A stretch of DNA of 12,688 bases from Pseudomonadales bacterium (GCA_022448765.1 JAKUTI010000055.1:1-12688), one strand, 5' to 3'; positions 1 through 7,173 are shown, counted from the first letter of the stretch. Notes: generated by a model not told the origin, from the sequence alone. Numbers and translations: made by a program.

Positions 1-581
1 GCGTTTTTTGTGCCGTCCGGCCGCCCGGCCACCACGCCGAAGAATCCGCAGCCATGGGGTTTTGTTTTTACAATAGCGTCGCGCTCGCGGCGCATCGAGC
101 CCTCAATAAACACCGCCTCGAACGCGTAGCGATCCTCGATTTCGACGTCCACCACGGTAATGGCACTGTCGACGCATTCCAGGAGGATCCAAGGGTCCTC
201 GTTTGCTCAAGCTTTCAGTTTCCCCATTACCCCTATCGCCTTCAGAAGGTCGACCGCCCGAATATCGTCAATACGCCATTGGCCGCCGGCACCACTGGGC
301 TCGAATTCCGTATGGCCATCGAGCGAGATTGGCTCCCAGCGATCGACGAATTTGCGCCAGCTCTTTTGTTGATATCAGCAGGATTTGACGCACACCGCGA
401 CGACCCACTTGGTGATCTGTTGCTCGATGAAACGGACTTCCGATGGATCACGTCGTTGATCGCCGACGCCGCAAATCGCCATGCTAACGGCCGCATCGTT
501 TCAATACTTGAAGGCGGTTATCACCTCGACGCCCTGGCTCGCTCGGTGGCGACCCATCTGGAAGAACTGATCGCGAAGTGA
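1..581 (+). CDS. Histone deacetylase/AcuC-family hydrolase, 5'-truncated by window edge
   Basis: Zn-dependent amidohydrolase of the arginase/deacetylase fold. The family removes acetyl groups from acetyl-lysine or acetylpolyamines in the cytoplasm. The frame is open from the first complete codon at base 3 (VFCAVRPPGHHAEES...), so the gene begins outside the window; the ATG at 54 is internal. Visible motifs: the active-site His pair in RPPGHHA (codons 30-35), the metal-binding DFDVHHGNGT (Asp codon 144-146, His codon 150-152), a third metal Asp in AGFDAHRDDP (codon 387-389) and the transition-state Tyr in LEGGYH (codon 519-521). All catalytic elements in the visible part are intact. It ends in TGA, 16 nt before the stop of the convergent SDR gene. 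Substrate cannot be told from sequence; many bacterial members are annotated as acetoin-utilisation or acetylpolyamine deacetylases. The family call is firm, the specific role is not. Confidence 0.93.
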   Translation, partial: VFCAVRPPGHHAEESAAMGFCFYNSVALAAHRALNKHRLERVAILDFDVHHGNGTVDAFQEDPRVLVCSSFQFPHYPYRLQKVDRPNIVNTPLAAGTTGLEFRMAIERDWLPAIDEFAPALLLISAGFDAHRDDPLGDLLLDETDFRWITSLIADAANRHANGRIVSILEGGYHLDALARSVATHLEELIAK

Positions 582-584
582 CTT

Positions 585-599
585 AACCGATACGGTTTT
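585..599. terminator. Possible small bidirectional terminator hairpin
   Basis: A 5-bp perfect stem (AACCG / CGGTT) with an ATA loop, followed by a short T run, lies between two convergent genes and reaches into the SDR stop codon. The position suits a shared terminator. The stem is short, so this is only a weak candidate. Confidence 0.3.
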
Positions 600-1371
600 A
601 CGAACCCGCGACGAGCGGGCCTCCACCATCGCAGTAGATCCTCTCGCCGGTGACGTAAGAGCTCTTCTCCGAAACCAAATACCGCACCACGTTGGCAACG
701 TCTTCAGGTTGACACACTTTTCCAAAGGGCATGGTGGCATCCAAATCTCGCAAATTGCTAACGCCCGCGGTCGCGCGCATCAGTCGTCGGCCCATTTCCG
801 TTTCAACTAACCCTGGGGCAACGATGTTTACGCGTATCCCATGGACCCGCTCTTCTTTCGAAAGCGTATACGCCAACGTCTCTTGCGCCGTCTTTGCCAT
901 GTTGTAGGGAGCGCCATTGGCCCCCAACCCCTTGGTAGCCGAGCTCGATATCATGATGATGTCTCCTCGATCACACTCTCGCATGCCCGGGATAACCAGC
1001 TTAGATAGGTAATGTGCCGCGAACGCATGGGTTGATACCACCCTGCGCAGTTCATCCGGATCCGTGTCGGCAACCGACATTCCACGACTCGCAATGCCCG
1101 CGTTGTTGATGAGGATGCTTACGGCACCCAGGTCTGCCTCGATAGCGGCGACCATTTCCCGATCTTCTTCAAACTGATCCACACTTGCGCAATAGGCACG
1201 GGCTACACCGCCTGCTGCCTCGATCTCAGCAACCATTTCGTTGGCTGCGTCCTCATCGCGTCGATAGTTGATCGCAAGGCTTGCACCGTCTTCGGCGAGA
1301 GCCAGCGAAATGGCGCGGCCAATACCCCGTCCCCCACCCGTGACCAGTGCGACCCGTCCTGAAAGCGCCAT
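598..1371 (-). CDS. SDR-family NAD(P)-dependent oxidoreductase (FabG-like), 257 aa
   Basis: Classical short-chain dehydrogenase/reductase of normal length (about 250 aa), a cytoplasmic NAD(P)(H)-dependent alcohol/ketone oxidoreductase. Seen: Rossmann motif TGGGRGIG (residues 11-18), NNAG (89-92), catalytic Ser143 in the ISSSA strand, and Tyr156-x3-Lys160 in APYNMAK. VNIVAPGLVETEM (181-193) follows, with the family's C-terminal YVTGERIYCDGG near 239-250. The Asn of the Asn-Ser-Tyr-Lys tetrad appears to be His115 (STHAF where relatives have a VN-type pair). The ATG has a good AAGGGGA ribosome site formed by the last codons of the upstream crotonase gene, whose stop lies 3 nt before this start, so the two are almost certainly one operon and translationally linked. 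This pairing suggests 3-hydroxyacyl-CoA or related acyl chemistry (inference). The exact substrate is unknown; fabG-type fatty acid synthesis is an alternative. Confidence 0.92.
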   Translation of the reverse strand: MALSGRVALVTGGGRGIGRAISLALAEDGASLAINYRRDEDAANEMVAEIEAAGGVARAYCASVDQFEEDREMVAAIEADLGAVSILINNAGIASRGMSVADTDPDELRRVVSTHAFAAHYLSKLVIPGMRECDRGDIIMISSSATKGLGANGAPYNMAKTAQETLAYTLSKEERVHGIRVNIVAPGLVETEMGRRLMRATAGVSNLRDLDATMPFGKVCQPEDVANVVRYLVSEKSSYVTGERIYCDGGGPLVAGS

Positions 1372-1374
1372 TAG

Positions 1375-2166
1375 TTATTCCCCTTTAAAATTTGCATTCC
1401 GTTTTTCAAAAAATGCGGAGACCCCCTCCGCGAAGTCCTTGGTGGATCCGGCAGCGGCTTGCAATTGCGCCTCCAGATCGAGCTGTTGCTCGTAACTATT
1501 ACTCCATGTCGCCCAATAAGCCCGACGCATTAGCGCCAACGATCGTGGACCCTTCGCCAGCTGACGCGCGATCTCCATCGCCCCATCCATCAGCGCGTCG
1601 TTATCGTCGAAGACGCGATTGACCAAGCCCCATTCAAAGGCCTTTTCGGCCGGTAGTCGCTCTGCCAATAACGAAAGCTCCATCGCTCTTCCCCAACCCA
1701 CCAGACGCGGCAACAGGAAACTTGCACCGCCATCTGGAACCAATCCTATCCGTGCAAAAGCCTGAAGAAAGAACGCCTCCCTTGACGCGCAAACAATGTC
1801 TCCCATGATCGCAAAACTCATCCCAACCCCCGCGGCCGCACCGTTGACCGCCGTCACGATCGGCATTTCGAGATCGCGCAAGGTGAGCAGAAGCGGGTGG
1901 TACGTATTTCGGAGCCCCGATCCCGGACCCCTTGGCCGGTCATTCGTCGGCTTGTCGTCGGCCAAATTCGCGCCAGCGCAAAAGCCCCGACCCACCCCAG
2001 TTAACACCAAACACCGTGCACCATTCGTCGACTTTTGAATCTCGATTACCGCTTGGGCCCAACCCTCAAGCATATCGGCACCGATCGCATTCATAACTTC
2101 GGGGTGGTTGAAACGGAGCAGAGCCACCCCGTCGTCAAAGTCCAATGTCATCCTGTTCAATTCCAA
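1375..2166 (-). CDS. Crotonase-family enoyl-CoA hydratase/isomerase (PaaG-like), 263 aa
   Basis: Crotonase-fold acyl-CoA enzyme of typical length, cytoplasmic. Oxyanion-hole elements are FCAGANLAD (62-70) and NGAAAGVG (108-115). The C-terminal part carries the usual AERLPAEKAFEWGLVNRV block (168-185). Aligned by eye to rat mitochondrial crotonase, the two hydratase glutamates are absent: Ser117 and Phe137 sit at those places. Instead Asp145 in GLVPDGG matches the acidic residue of the PaaG-type GLIPDSGG motif. An isomerase-like reaction is therefore more likely than plain hydration (inference). The start is TTG at 2166, chosen because AGGGAGG lies 5 nt upstream. The in-frame ATG at 2151 would be about 20 nt from that site, though a bare AGG abuts it. 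First gene of a two-gene operon with the SDR. Annotation pipelines may call it simply enoyl-CoA hydratase. Confidence 0.9.
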   Translation of the reverse strand: MELNRMTLDFDDGVALLRFNHPEVMNAIGADMLEGWAQAVIEIQKSTNGARCLVLTGVGRGFCAGANLADDKPTNDRPRGPGSGLRNTYHPLLLTLRDLEMPIVTAVNGAAAGVGMSFAIMGDIVCASREAFFLQAFARIGLVPDGGASFLLPRLVGWGRAMELSLLAERLPAEKAFEWGLVNRVFDDNDALMDGAMEIARQLAKGPRSLALMRRAYWATWSNSYEQQLDLEAQLQAAAGSTKDFAEGVSAFFEKRNANFKGE

Positions 2167-2171
2167 GGTCG

Positions 2172-2178
2172 CCTCCCT
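2172..2178 (-). promoter_or_regulatory. Strong Shine-Dalgarno site that decides a TTG start
   Basis: On the minus strand AGGGAGG is followed by CGACC and then TTG (2166-2164). The 5-nt spacing fits initiation at TTG better than at the ATG 15 nt further in. Confidence 0.6.
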
Positions 2179-2234
2179 ATGTTGTGCTTGAAATCGACTT
2201 TCCGCCGAGGGCTGGCCACCTTAACCTATCAACC

Positions 2235-3152
2235 ATGAACGAACCATGGGCATCCGAATACCGGCTGGAGGTTCTCGACGTCGCGAGAATCGTCTCTGAG
2301 AACACAGCACTCGATGTCCAGGACGCCCGGGTTCTTGACGAGGGTTGGGATTTTTTTTGCTATCTCATTAACAACACCTTCGCCTTTCGATTTCCGAAGC
2401 GTAGATCCGAGGCGGAACGCCTGATCAACGAGAACGCCTTCCTAGCAAAACTTGATCTGGCGATTCAAACACCACGCTTCGACTTTTGGGTCGATCGACC
2501 AGTCGGTTTTGACCTACCCTTCGCAGGATATCCCCTAATATCTGGTACGCCATTATTCGACATAGCGGACGTTGACGTTGATGCCAACGTGATCGGGTAT
2601 CAACTCGGTCAGGTATTACGAGAATTGCATGCACAAGCACTCACGCCCCCGCGTCCGACTCACGACCCGATCAAGACGTGGCTTCCGGGTGCCCACAAGG
2701 AATTGAAGAATATCACCACTGTCATCGGTCACTCCCTGTTCGAAACCTGCAACACGCGGCTTAGAAGCTACCGACCACGAACCCCTTCCGAGCCTCATGT
2801 CACCACTCACGGCGACCTGCACGCTGGTCATGTGCTCGTCGACTCGATGGGCGATTTGGTGGGCGTTATCGATTGGACCGATGCGCATACGTCGAATCGG
2901 TACATCGACTTTGAGGGCCTGTGGATGTGGGGCGGCGACACCCCCGTCATCGCGGCGATGGAAAGTTACGGTTGCGTTCCAACCCGCGAAGACTGGGCCC
3001 AGCTTCGGACACAGGCCATTATTAACGTCGTGGGATTGATTAATTTCGGTTTCCAAACAGAAGACTCCGAGTTAGTTACAAAAGGCCGAAACTGGCTCAA
3101 GGCTAGGCAAAATGAGGGAGCGCTTGACGATTTCTACGCCAACCCTGTCTAG
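2235..3152 (+). CDS. APH-family phosphotransferase, macrolide 2'-phosphotransferase-like, 305 aa
   Basis: Small-molecule kinase of the aminoglycoside/macrolide phosphotransferase fold, cytoplasmic and ATP/GTP-dependent. Seen: an N-terminal nucleotide-binding lobe with FAFRFPKR (49-56), the catalytic loop HGDLHAGHVLVD (192-203) with Asp194, and the metal-binding VIDWTDA (211-217) with Asp213. His199 stands where most APH enzymes have Asn (HGDxxxxN). As I recall, macrolide 2'-phosphotransferases have this His, with the same +5 and +19 spacing from the catalytic Asp. Length suits the family. I chose the ATG at 2235. An in-frame ATG at 2145 would add 30 unfamiliar residues and overlap the divergent crotonase gene. 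No clear ribosome site precedes 2235. The gene stands alone between a divergent operon and an acetyltransferase, with no mobile-element context. It could be intrinsic macrolide resistance or a metabolic kinase of unknown substrate. Confidence 0.85.
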   Translation: MNEPWASEYRLEVLDVARIVSENTALDVQDARVLDEGWDFFCYLINNTFAFRFPKRRSEAERLINENAFLAKLDLAIQTPRFDFWVDRPVGFDLPFAGYPLISGTPLFDIADVDVDANVIGYQLGQVLRELHAQALTPPRPTHDPIKTWLPGAHKELKNITTVIGHSLFETCNTRLRSYRPRTPSEPHVTTHGDLHAGHVLVDSMGDLVGVIDWTDAHTSNRYIDFEGLWMWGGDTPVIAAMESYGCVPTREDWAQLRTQAIINVVGLINFGFQTEDSELVTKGRNWLKARQNEGALDDFYANPV

Positions 3153-3182
3153 TCTGGAAATCCTTAGATGTCCGGTGCGAAC

Positions 3183-3201
3183 GCGACTCAAAATCAGTCG
3201 C
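3183..3201 (+). terminator. Hairpin after the phosphotransferase gene, possible weak terminator
   Basis: GCGACT (3183-3188) and AGTCGC (3196-3201) form a perfect 6-bp stem with a 7-nt loop, 30 nt past the stop codon. It is followed by a T-rich stretch about 12 nt later rather than an immediate U run, so intrinsic termination is possible but weakly supported. The rest of the 94-nt gap shows nothing clear. Confidence 0.3.
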
Positions 3202-3246
3202 TCGACTTCACTTTTCCATCGTCAAGGGAATCGGGAATAATCGCTT

Positions 3247-3768
3247 GTGGAAACCTCGGCGCCGATACTCAAATTGGCAGAATTAAGTGAGGCGAAAACG
3301 ATTGCGTGTCTTTCGCGCGACGAGATCGAAGCAGGTATCGGATGGCGTTGGCGCGCCGACGCAATCAAGGCGATGATTCGCGACCCAGACGCCATCGTGG
3401 TCTGTGCCTACGTGCCCACGGGAGACAAATCGGCTGATCGGTTTGCCGGCTTCGGCATCATGCAGTACGAACTCGACCACGCCCATCTCAATTTACTCGC
3501 CGTGGTCCCCAGTTATCGACGTCGCGGTATCGCCCGCGAACTGCTCCTTTGGCTTGAGAAGAGCGCGCTGGTCGCTGGGGTCGACACCGTGGCGCTTGAA
3601 GTTCGCGCCGTCAACGTGCCCGCAAGGGCGTTTTATCGAAACGCCGGTTACCAGGAAAACGAATACCTCCGTCATTATTACCGAACGCCCCACGGAAAGA
3701 CCGAGGCGGCCTATCGTATGGGCCGCTCGCTTCGGGAAACTCGATTTCGTCCACCAAAAGTTCGGTAG
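3247..3768 (+). CDS. GNAT-family N-acetyltransferase, RimI-like, 173 aa
   Basis: Acetyl-CoA-dependent N-acetyltransferase, cytoplasmic. The acetyl-CoA pyrophosphate-binding motif A is LLAVVPSYRRRGIARELL (83-100), with the R-x-x-G-x-A turn at 91-96. Motif B follows as LEVRAVNVPARAFYRNAGY (117-135). The tail (LRHYYRTPHGKTEAAYRMGR, 141-160) resembles the end of RimI-type protein N-terminal acetyltransferases, where a YY pair precedes a short glycine-containing turn. The start is GTG at 3247. A purine-rich CGGGA lies about 10 nt upstream, and no ATG occurs at the N-terminus before motif A except internal ones. It stands 94 nt after the phosphotransferase and 34 nt before the cation exporter. True substrate (ribosomal protein, other protein or small molecule) is not decidable; rimI proper is usually linked to tsaB or similar genes, which are absent here. 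Confidence 0.87.
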   Translation: METSAPILKLAELSEAKTIACLSRDEIEAGIGWRWRADAIKAMIRDPDAIVVCAYVPTGDKSADRFAGFGIMQYELDHAHLNLLAVVPSYRRRGIARELLLWLEKSALVAGVDTVALEVRAVNVPARAFYRNAGYQENEYLRHYYRTPHGKTEAAYRMGRSLRETRFRPPKVR

Positions 3769-3769
3769 C

Positions 3770-3789
3770 CAGACTGTCTGCAAAGTCTG
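3770..3789. repeat. Inverted repeat upstream of the cation exporter, possible operator
   Basis: CAGACT (3770-3775) and AGTCTG (3784-3789) form a perfect 6-bp inverted repeat with an 8-nt centre. The centre also holds the 7-nt direct repeat GTCTGCA (3776-3782 and 3785-3791). It begins just after the acetyltransferase stop codon and precedes the CDF gene. No U run follows, so an operator or mRNA hairpin is likelier than a terminator. No known regulator site was recognised. Confidence 0.35.
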
Positions 3790-3798
3790 CAGGCCCGT

Positions 3799-3804
3799 TA
3801 TAAT
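3799..3804 (+). promoter_or_regulatory. TATAAT -10-like hexamer overlapping the exporter start codon
   Basis: A perfect TATAAT ends inside the ATG at 3803. No good -35 hexamer lies 16-19 nt upstream. If it is used, RNA would start near 3811, downstream of that ATG, and translation would need a later start such as GTG 3836. Confidence 0.25.
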
Positions 3805-4717
3805 GCCCTCTGAAATCGCATCGGACCCAGTTTCTGTGGTACACAAACACGCACACCCGGAAATATCTCGCGATGAGGCCCCGCTCGGTATCGCTTTTCT
3901 GCTTATTGCGTCATTCGCCGTCGTTGAAGTCCTGGGTGGCCTGTTTGCAAACTCCTTAACGCTACTTGCAGACGCCGGTCATATGCTGCTGGACGCATCA
4001 GCGCTCGGCTTGTCGTGGTTAGCCGTGCGCTTATCTCGTCGTCAGCATTCGGAAACCCACTCCTACGGGTATCATCGTTCCCAGGTTCTTGCCGCGTTTG
4101 TCAACGCACTTCTATTGGTAGCGCTATGCGGCTGGATCGGGTTTGAAGCCCTATCAAGAATCGAGAACCCACGGCCGTTACTGCCTTTCCCGGCCCTGGT
4201 GATCGCGACGCTCGGTTTGGTTGTTAACCTATTTGTATTTCGGATGCTGCACGGGACATCCGACAATCTGAACGTACGCAGTGCCGCACTTCACGTTCTT
4301 GGCGACCTACTAGGGTCTTGCGCCGCAATCGTGGCAGCCATGCTCGTCTGGCTGTTTGAATGGTATCTGGCAGACCCAATCCTCGCCCTCGTCATTATCG
4401 CAATACTTTTGCGGGGCGCATGGAAAGTGCTGAGCGAGTCGATTCACATCCTGCTCGAAGGCGTTCCCGATAACCTCGACCTGCAAGTCATTAGGGATAC
4501 GCTAACCGATCGAGTCTCAGGCGTCGTGGAGGTACACCACCTCCATGCATGGGCGTTAACGAGTGAGCGGCCCATGGTGACTTTACATGCGCGGGTCGAT
4601 GAATTTGTCGACGAAATCACAGCCGCTGCCTCCATCAAGGCCGTGTTGAACGAAAGGTTCGGCATCGACCATTCAACCGTCCAAGTGGAACGTGGTCCTT
4701 GTCTCGACGATACCTAA
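3803..4717 (+). CDS. Cation diffusion facilitator (CzcD/ZnT-type zinc/cadmium exporter), 304 aa
   Basis: Inner-membrane divalent-metal/proton antiporter of the CDF family, exporting Zn(II) and possibly Cd(II) or Co(II). After a His-containing N-terminus (VHKHAHP, 13-19) come about six membrane segments: roughly 28-47, 52-75, 95-115, 127-148, 165-187 and 190-206. The metal-site motif HxxxD appears twice: H60-x3-D64 (ADAGHMLLD) in TM2 and H164-x3-D168 (ALHVLGD) in TM5. The two-His arrangement is typical of zinc-preferring members. The cytoplasmic C-terminal domain has GVVEVHHLHAWAL (240-252), which is diagnostic for the family. The open frame runs back to 3404, but that part overlaps the acetyltransferase in another frame and is not CDF-like. 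ATG 3803 is my choice; GTG 3836 is a possible alternative because of the TATAAT overlapping 3803. An inverted repeat just upstream may be a regulator site. lipA follows. Confidence 0.92.
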   Translation: MPSEIASDPVSVVHKHAHPEISRDEAPLGIAFLLIASFAVVEVLGGLFANSLTLLADAGHMLLDASALGLSWLAVRLSRRQHSETHSYGYHRSQVLAAFVNALLLVALCGWIGFEALSRIENPRPLLPFPALVIATLGLVVNLFVFRMLHGTSDNLNVRSAALHVLGDLLGSCAAIVAAMLVWLFEWYLADPILALVIIAILLRGAWKVLSESIHILLEGVPDNLDLQVIRDTLTDRVSGVVEVHHLHAWALTSERPMVTLHARVDEFVDEITAAASIKAVLNERFGIDHSTVQVERGPCLDDT

Positions 4718-4769
4718 ACCAATGCCCGTCGACAGACATTTGCTCGGGTACAACGTGTTCAACGAACCC

Positions 4770-5741
4770 ATGAAAGAACAAGCCTTAACCGGGAAAAAAT
4801 ACAGGACGGACCATGGACACATGGCCATCAAGAACGGGATAAAAGCAACCCGCCGCTTGTTGCCCGTGACCGACGTTACCTCAACCCCGCGTAAACCCCC
4901 CTGGCTGCGCGTTCGACCGGGTGGAAGTGGGCGTTTCGAATCGGTCCGGGAAACGGTCCGGAGCCAACAACTTGCAACTGTTTGCGAAGAGTCTCATTGC
5001 CCCAACATCGGTGAGTGCTGGGGGCATGGGACGGCGACCCTAATGCTTATGGGTTCTGTCTGTACCCGCGCTTGCCGTTTTTGTGCCGTCGACACGGGAA
5101 ACCCCAATGGTTGGCTCGACAAAGATGAACCCACAAAGGTTGCGGAGTCTGTGCGTCGCATGGCCCTATCCTACGTTGTACTGACATCGGTTGATCGAGA
5201 CGACCTTGAGGACGGCGGCGCTTCGCATTTCGCCAAATGTGTGCTCGCCATCCAGCGCGAATCGCCTGAAACCACGGTCGAGGCACTGACCCCCGACTTT
5301 CAAGGCGACCAACGCGCAATACGGACGGTGGTGGAATCCGGTATATCGGTCTTTGCGCAAAACCTAGAAACCGTCAAGCGACTAACGTCCAGGGTGCGTG
5401 ACCCACGTGCAGGTTACGATCAAACGTTAGCAGCGCTCGAATTTGCCGGAAAACTGGATCGCGTTCGAACCAAAACAAGCCTGATGCTCGGGTTAGGCGA
5501 ACTCGAAGAAGAAGTCCGTCAGACCTTGGCGCAGCTCGCCGATGTAGGCGTCAACTTCCTCACGCTCGGGCAATACCTTCAACCAACACCCCACCACTTA
5601 CCCGTTGCTCGTTGGGTTCACCCCGACGAGTTCGAGTGCCATCGGCAATGGGCTTTGGAACTGGGGTTCACAGCGGTTGCTGCAGGCCCCCTGGTTCGCT
5701 CCAGCTACCGCGCGGACCGGCTCAATTCAGTCCTACGCTAA
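4770..5741 (+). CDS. lipA: Lipoyl synthase (radical SAM), 323 aa
   Basis: Inserts two sulfurs into the octanoyl chain carried on the lipoyl domains of 2-oxoacid dehydrogenases and the glycine cleavage H protein, the last step of endogenous lipoate synthesis. Both clusters' ligands are visible: the auxiliary [4Fe-4S] in CEESHCPNIGEC (Cys72, Cys77, Cys83) and the radical SAM CTRACRFC (Cys98, Cys102, Cys105). The C-terminal RSSY (310-313) holds the serine that ligates the auxiliary cluster. TSVDRDDLEDGGA (139-151) and LMLGLGE (238-244) are also family hallmarks. Start choice: the frame is open from GTG 4692, which overlaps the exporter. ATG 4770 keeps the GKKYR segment that aligns with the proteobacterial LipA N-terminus and gives normal length. 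ATG 4821 has the better ribosome site (AGGACGGA) but would drop that segment. No lipB is in the window. Confidence 0.95.
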   Translation: MKEQALTGKKYRTDHGHMAIKNGIKATRRLLPVTDVTSTPRKPPWLRVRPGGSGRFESVRETVRSQQLATVCEESHCPNIGECWGHGTATLMLMGSVCTRACRFCAVDTGNPNGWLDKDEPTKVAESVRRMALSYVVLTSVDRDDLEDGGASHFAKCVLAIQRESPETTVEALTPDFQGDQRAIRTVVESGISVFAQNLETVKRLTSRVRDPRAGYDQTLAALEFAGKLDRVRTKTSLMLGLGELEEEVRQTLAQLADVGVNFLTLGQYLQPTPHHLPVARWVHPDEFECHRQWALELGFTAVAAGPLVRSSYRADRLNSVLR

Positions 5742-5801
5742 CTCCAAGAGAGCGTAATCGAAGCCGTCCGCCACCCTAACAAACCTCCTCGCCAACCCCG
5801 C

Positions 5802-5807
5802 TATACT
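5802..5807 (+). promoter_or_regulatory. TATACT -10-like hexamer, possibly driving a leaderless mRNA
   Basis: TATACT ends 6 nt before the aminopeptidase ATG at 5814, so initiation at the usual distance would fall on the A of that ATG. No Shine-Dalgarno sequence precedes the ATG, which suits a leaderless transcript. No clear -35 box is visible. Confidence 0.35.
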
Positions 5808-5813
5808 GAGCAC

Positions 5814-7160
5814 ATGCTCATTTTCGAAGACAACAGCGATGCCATCCCCATTGAACTGGTTAGCTTAGAGACGTTGGAATCGTGGCGGGAAGAACAAAAC
5901 GAAACCACACTCGAATGGCTGGCTCGAGCGCAATTTGAGGCGAAGGCCAACCAACACGTCTTCGTCCCAACGACGGAAGGGCGTCCCGAACGCGTGGTAG
6001 CGGGAATTGGAAATCGAGCGTCAATTACCAGCATTGGCGATTTGCCGACGACCTTGCCTCCAGGAGACTACCGCCTCGATAATGCCGACGAGGACATTGC
6101 CCTGGGTTGGGGCTTAGGTGCTTATCAATTTGCCAATTACAAAAGTGTACGTCCGTTACCCCGACTCTTCGTAGGCGAAAACGTCTTGGACGTAGCCGCT
6201 GAACTTAATGCCATCACGCTTTGCCGGGACCTAATCAATACACCAACCTCAGACATGCTTCCTCACCATTTGGAAGGGGCCGCTCGCAAACTAGCCACGC
6301 GCCATAACGCAGACCTGGAAGTCACGACCGGGAACGAATTGCTAGTACGGGGGTTGAACATCATTCATGCGGTGGGTCGCGCGAGTTCCTCGCCTCCGCG
6401 TTTGATTGATATGCGTTGGGGGGATCCATCGGCACCTGCCGTCACCCTGGTGGGCAAGGGCGTGTGTTTCGACAGCGGCGGTTTGGACCTGAAGTCGCAT
6501 AGCAATATGCGCCTGATGAAAAAAGACATGGGCGGCGCGGCGACCGTGCTGGGTCTGGCAGATCTCATCATGTCTCGAGACCTACCGCTGCGGATCCGCG
6601 TATTGATTCCAGCTGTGGAAAACGCAGTATCCGCCAACGCGTTCCGACCAGGTGATGTGTTGCACTCATACTTAGGTCTTACCGTAGAAATCGACAATAC
6701 CGACGCCGAAGGCCGACTAATCCTCTGCGATGCACTCGCTTTGGCCGCCGAAGAAAAGCCCGAGATGATCATTGATTACGCAACCCTAACCGGGGCAGCG
6801 CGCTCAGCGCTTGGAACCGAGCTCCCGGCAATGTTCTGCAACTCAGACAGTTTGGCCAACGCCGTGATCGAGGCCGGACTTTCCGCGGAAGATCCCGTTT
6901 GGCATATGCCTTTGTTTTCGGACTACCGCGCTTTACTAAAAAGCGGCATTGCCGACATCGTCAATTCCGCGAGTACGCCCTATGGTGGGGCAATCACAGC
7001 CGCACTCTTTCTAGAACACTTTATCAACGAGATCCCCTGGCTGCACTTCGACATCATGGGGTGGAATGTACGCAAACGGCCCGCACATCCCGAGGGCGGC
7101 GAAGCCATGGCATTGAGAGCCGTTTTCGAGTTTCTTCGCAACCGATACCCGGTCGATTAA
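5814..7160 (+). CDS. Leucyl aminopeptidase family protein (M17, PepA-like), 448 aa
   Basis: Cytoplasmic two-metal aminopeptidase that trims N-terminal residues from peptides. The C-terminal catalytic domain is complete: GKGVCFDSGGLDLK (214-227) gives the metal ligands Lys215 and Asp220 and the catalytic Lys227. MKKDMGGAA (235-243) gives Asp238. NTDAEGRLIL (295-304) gives Asp297, Glu299 and the catalytic Arg301. DYATLTGAAR (321-330) and the closing GWNVRKRPAHPEGGEA (416-431) complete the family pattern. The N-terminal domain (1-170) is less conserved and shorter than in E. coli PepA (about 503 aa). This fits the shorter proteobacterial M17 subgroup rather than PepA itself, whose DNA-binding role should not be assumed. 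cysS begins 13 nt after the stop, so the two are probably co-transcribed. The ATG has no ribosome site but a TATACT at -10 distance. Confidence 0.93.
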   Translation: MLIFEDNSDAIPIELVSLETLESWREEQNETTLEWLARAQFEAKANQHVFVPTTEGRPERVVAGIGNRASITSIGDLPTTLPPGDYRLDNADEDIALGWGLGAYQFANYKSVRPLPRLFVGENVLDVAAELNAITLCRDLINTPTSDMLPHHLEGAARKLATRHNADLEVTTGNELLVRGLNIIHAVGRASSSPPRLIDMRWGDPSAPAVTLVGKGVCFDSGGLDLKSHSNMRLMKKDMGGAATVLGLADLIMSRDLPLRIRVLIPAVENAVSANAFRPGDVLHSYLGLTVEIDNTDAEGRLILCDALALAAEEKPEMIIDYATLTGAARSALGTELPAMFCNSDSLANAVIEAGLSAEDPVWHMPLFSDYRALLKSGIADIVNSASTPYGGAITAALFLEHFINEIPWLHFDIMGWNVRKRPAHPEGGEAMALRAVFEFLRNRYPVD

Positions 7161-7173
7161 TTCCCTAATCGCG

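Noticed and set aside
2145..2234. Upstream in-frame start for the phosphotransferase
   Set aside because: The added residues resemble nothing in the family and would overlap the divergent crotonase gene; ATG 2235 gives normal length.
2616..3056. Antisense open frame of 146 codons inside the phosphotransferase
   Set aside because: Shadow of a gene with clear catalytic motifs on the + strand; no family features.
3404..3802. 133-codon N-terminal extension of the cation exporter frame
   Set aside because: It lies wholly over the acetyltransferase gene in another frame, has no CDF-like or membrane features, and the family begins near the His-rich segment after 3803.
4692..4769. GTG 4692 or ATG 4722 as the lipA start
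   Set aside because: GTG 4692 overlaps the exporter, neither has a ribosome site, and the added residues are not LipA-like.
6365..6772. Antisense open frame of 135 codons inside the aminopeptidase
   Set aside because: It covers the most conserved M17 catalytic region on the other strand; low-complexity Ser/Arg-rich shadow.
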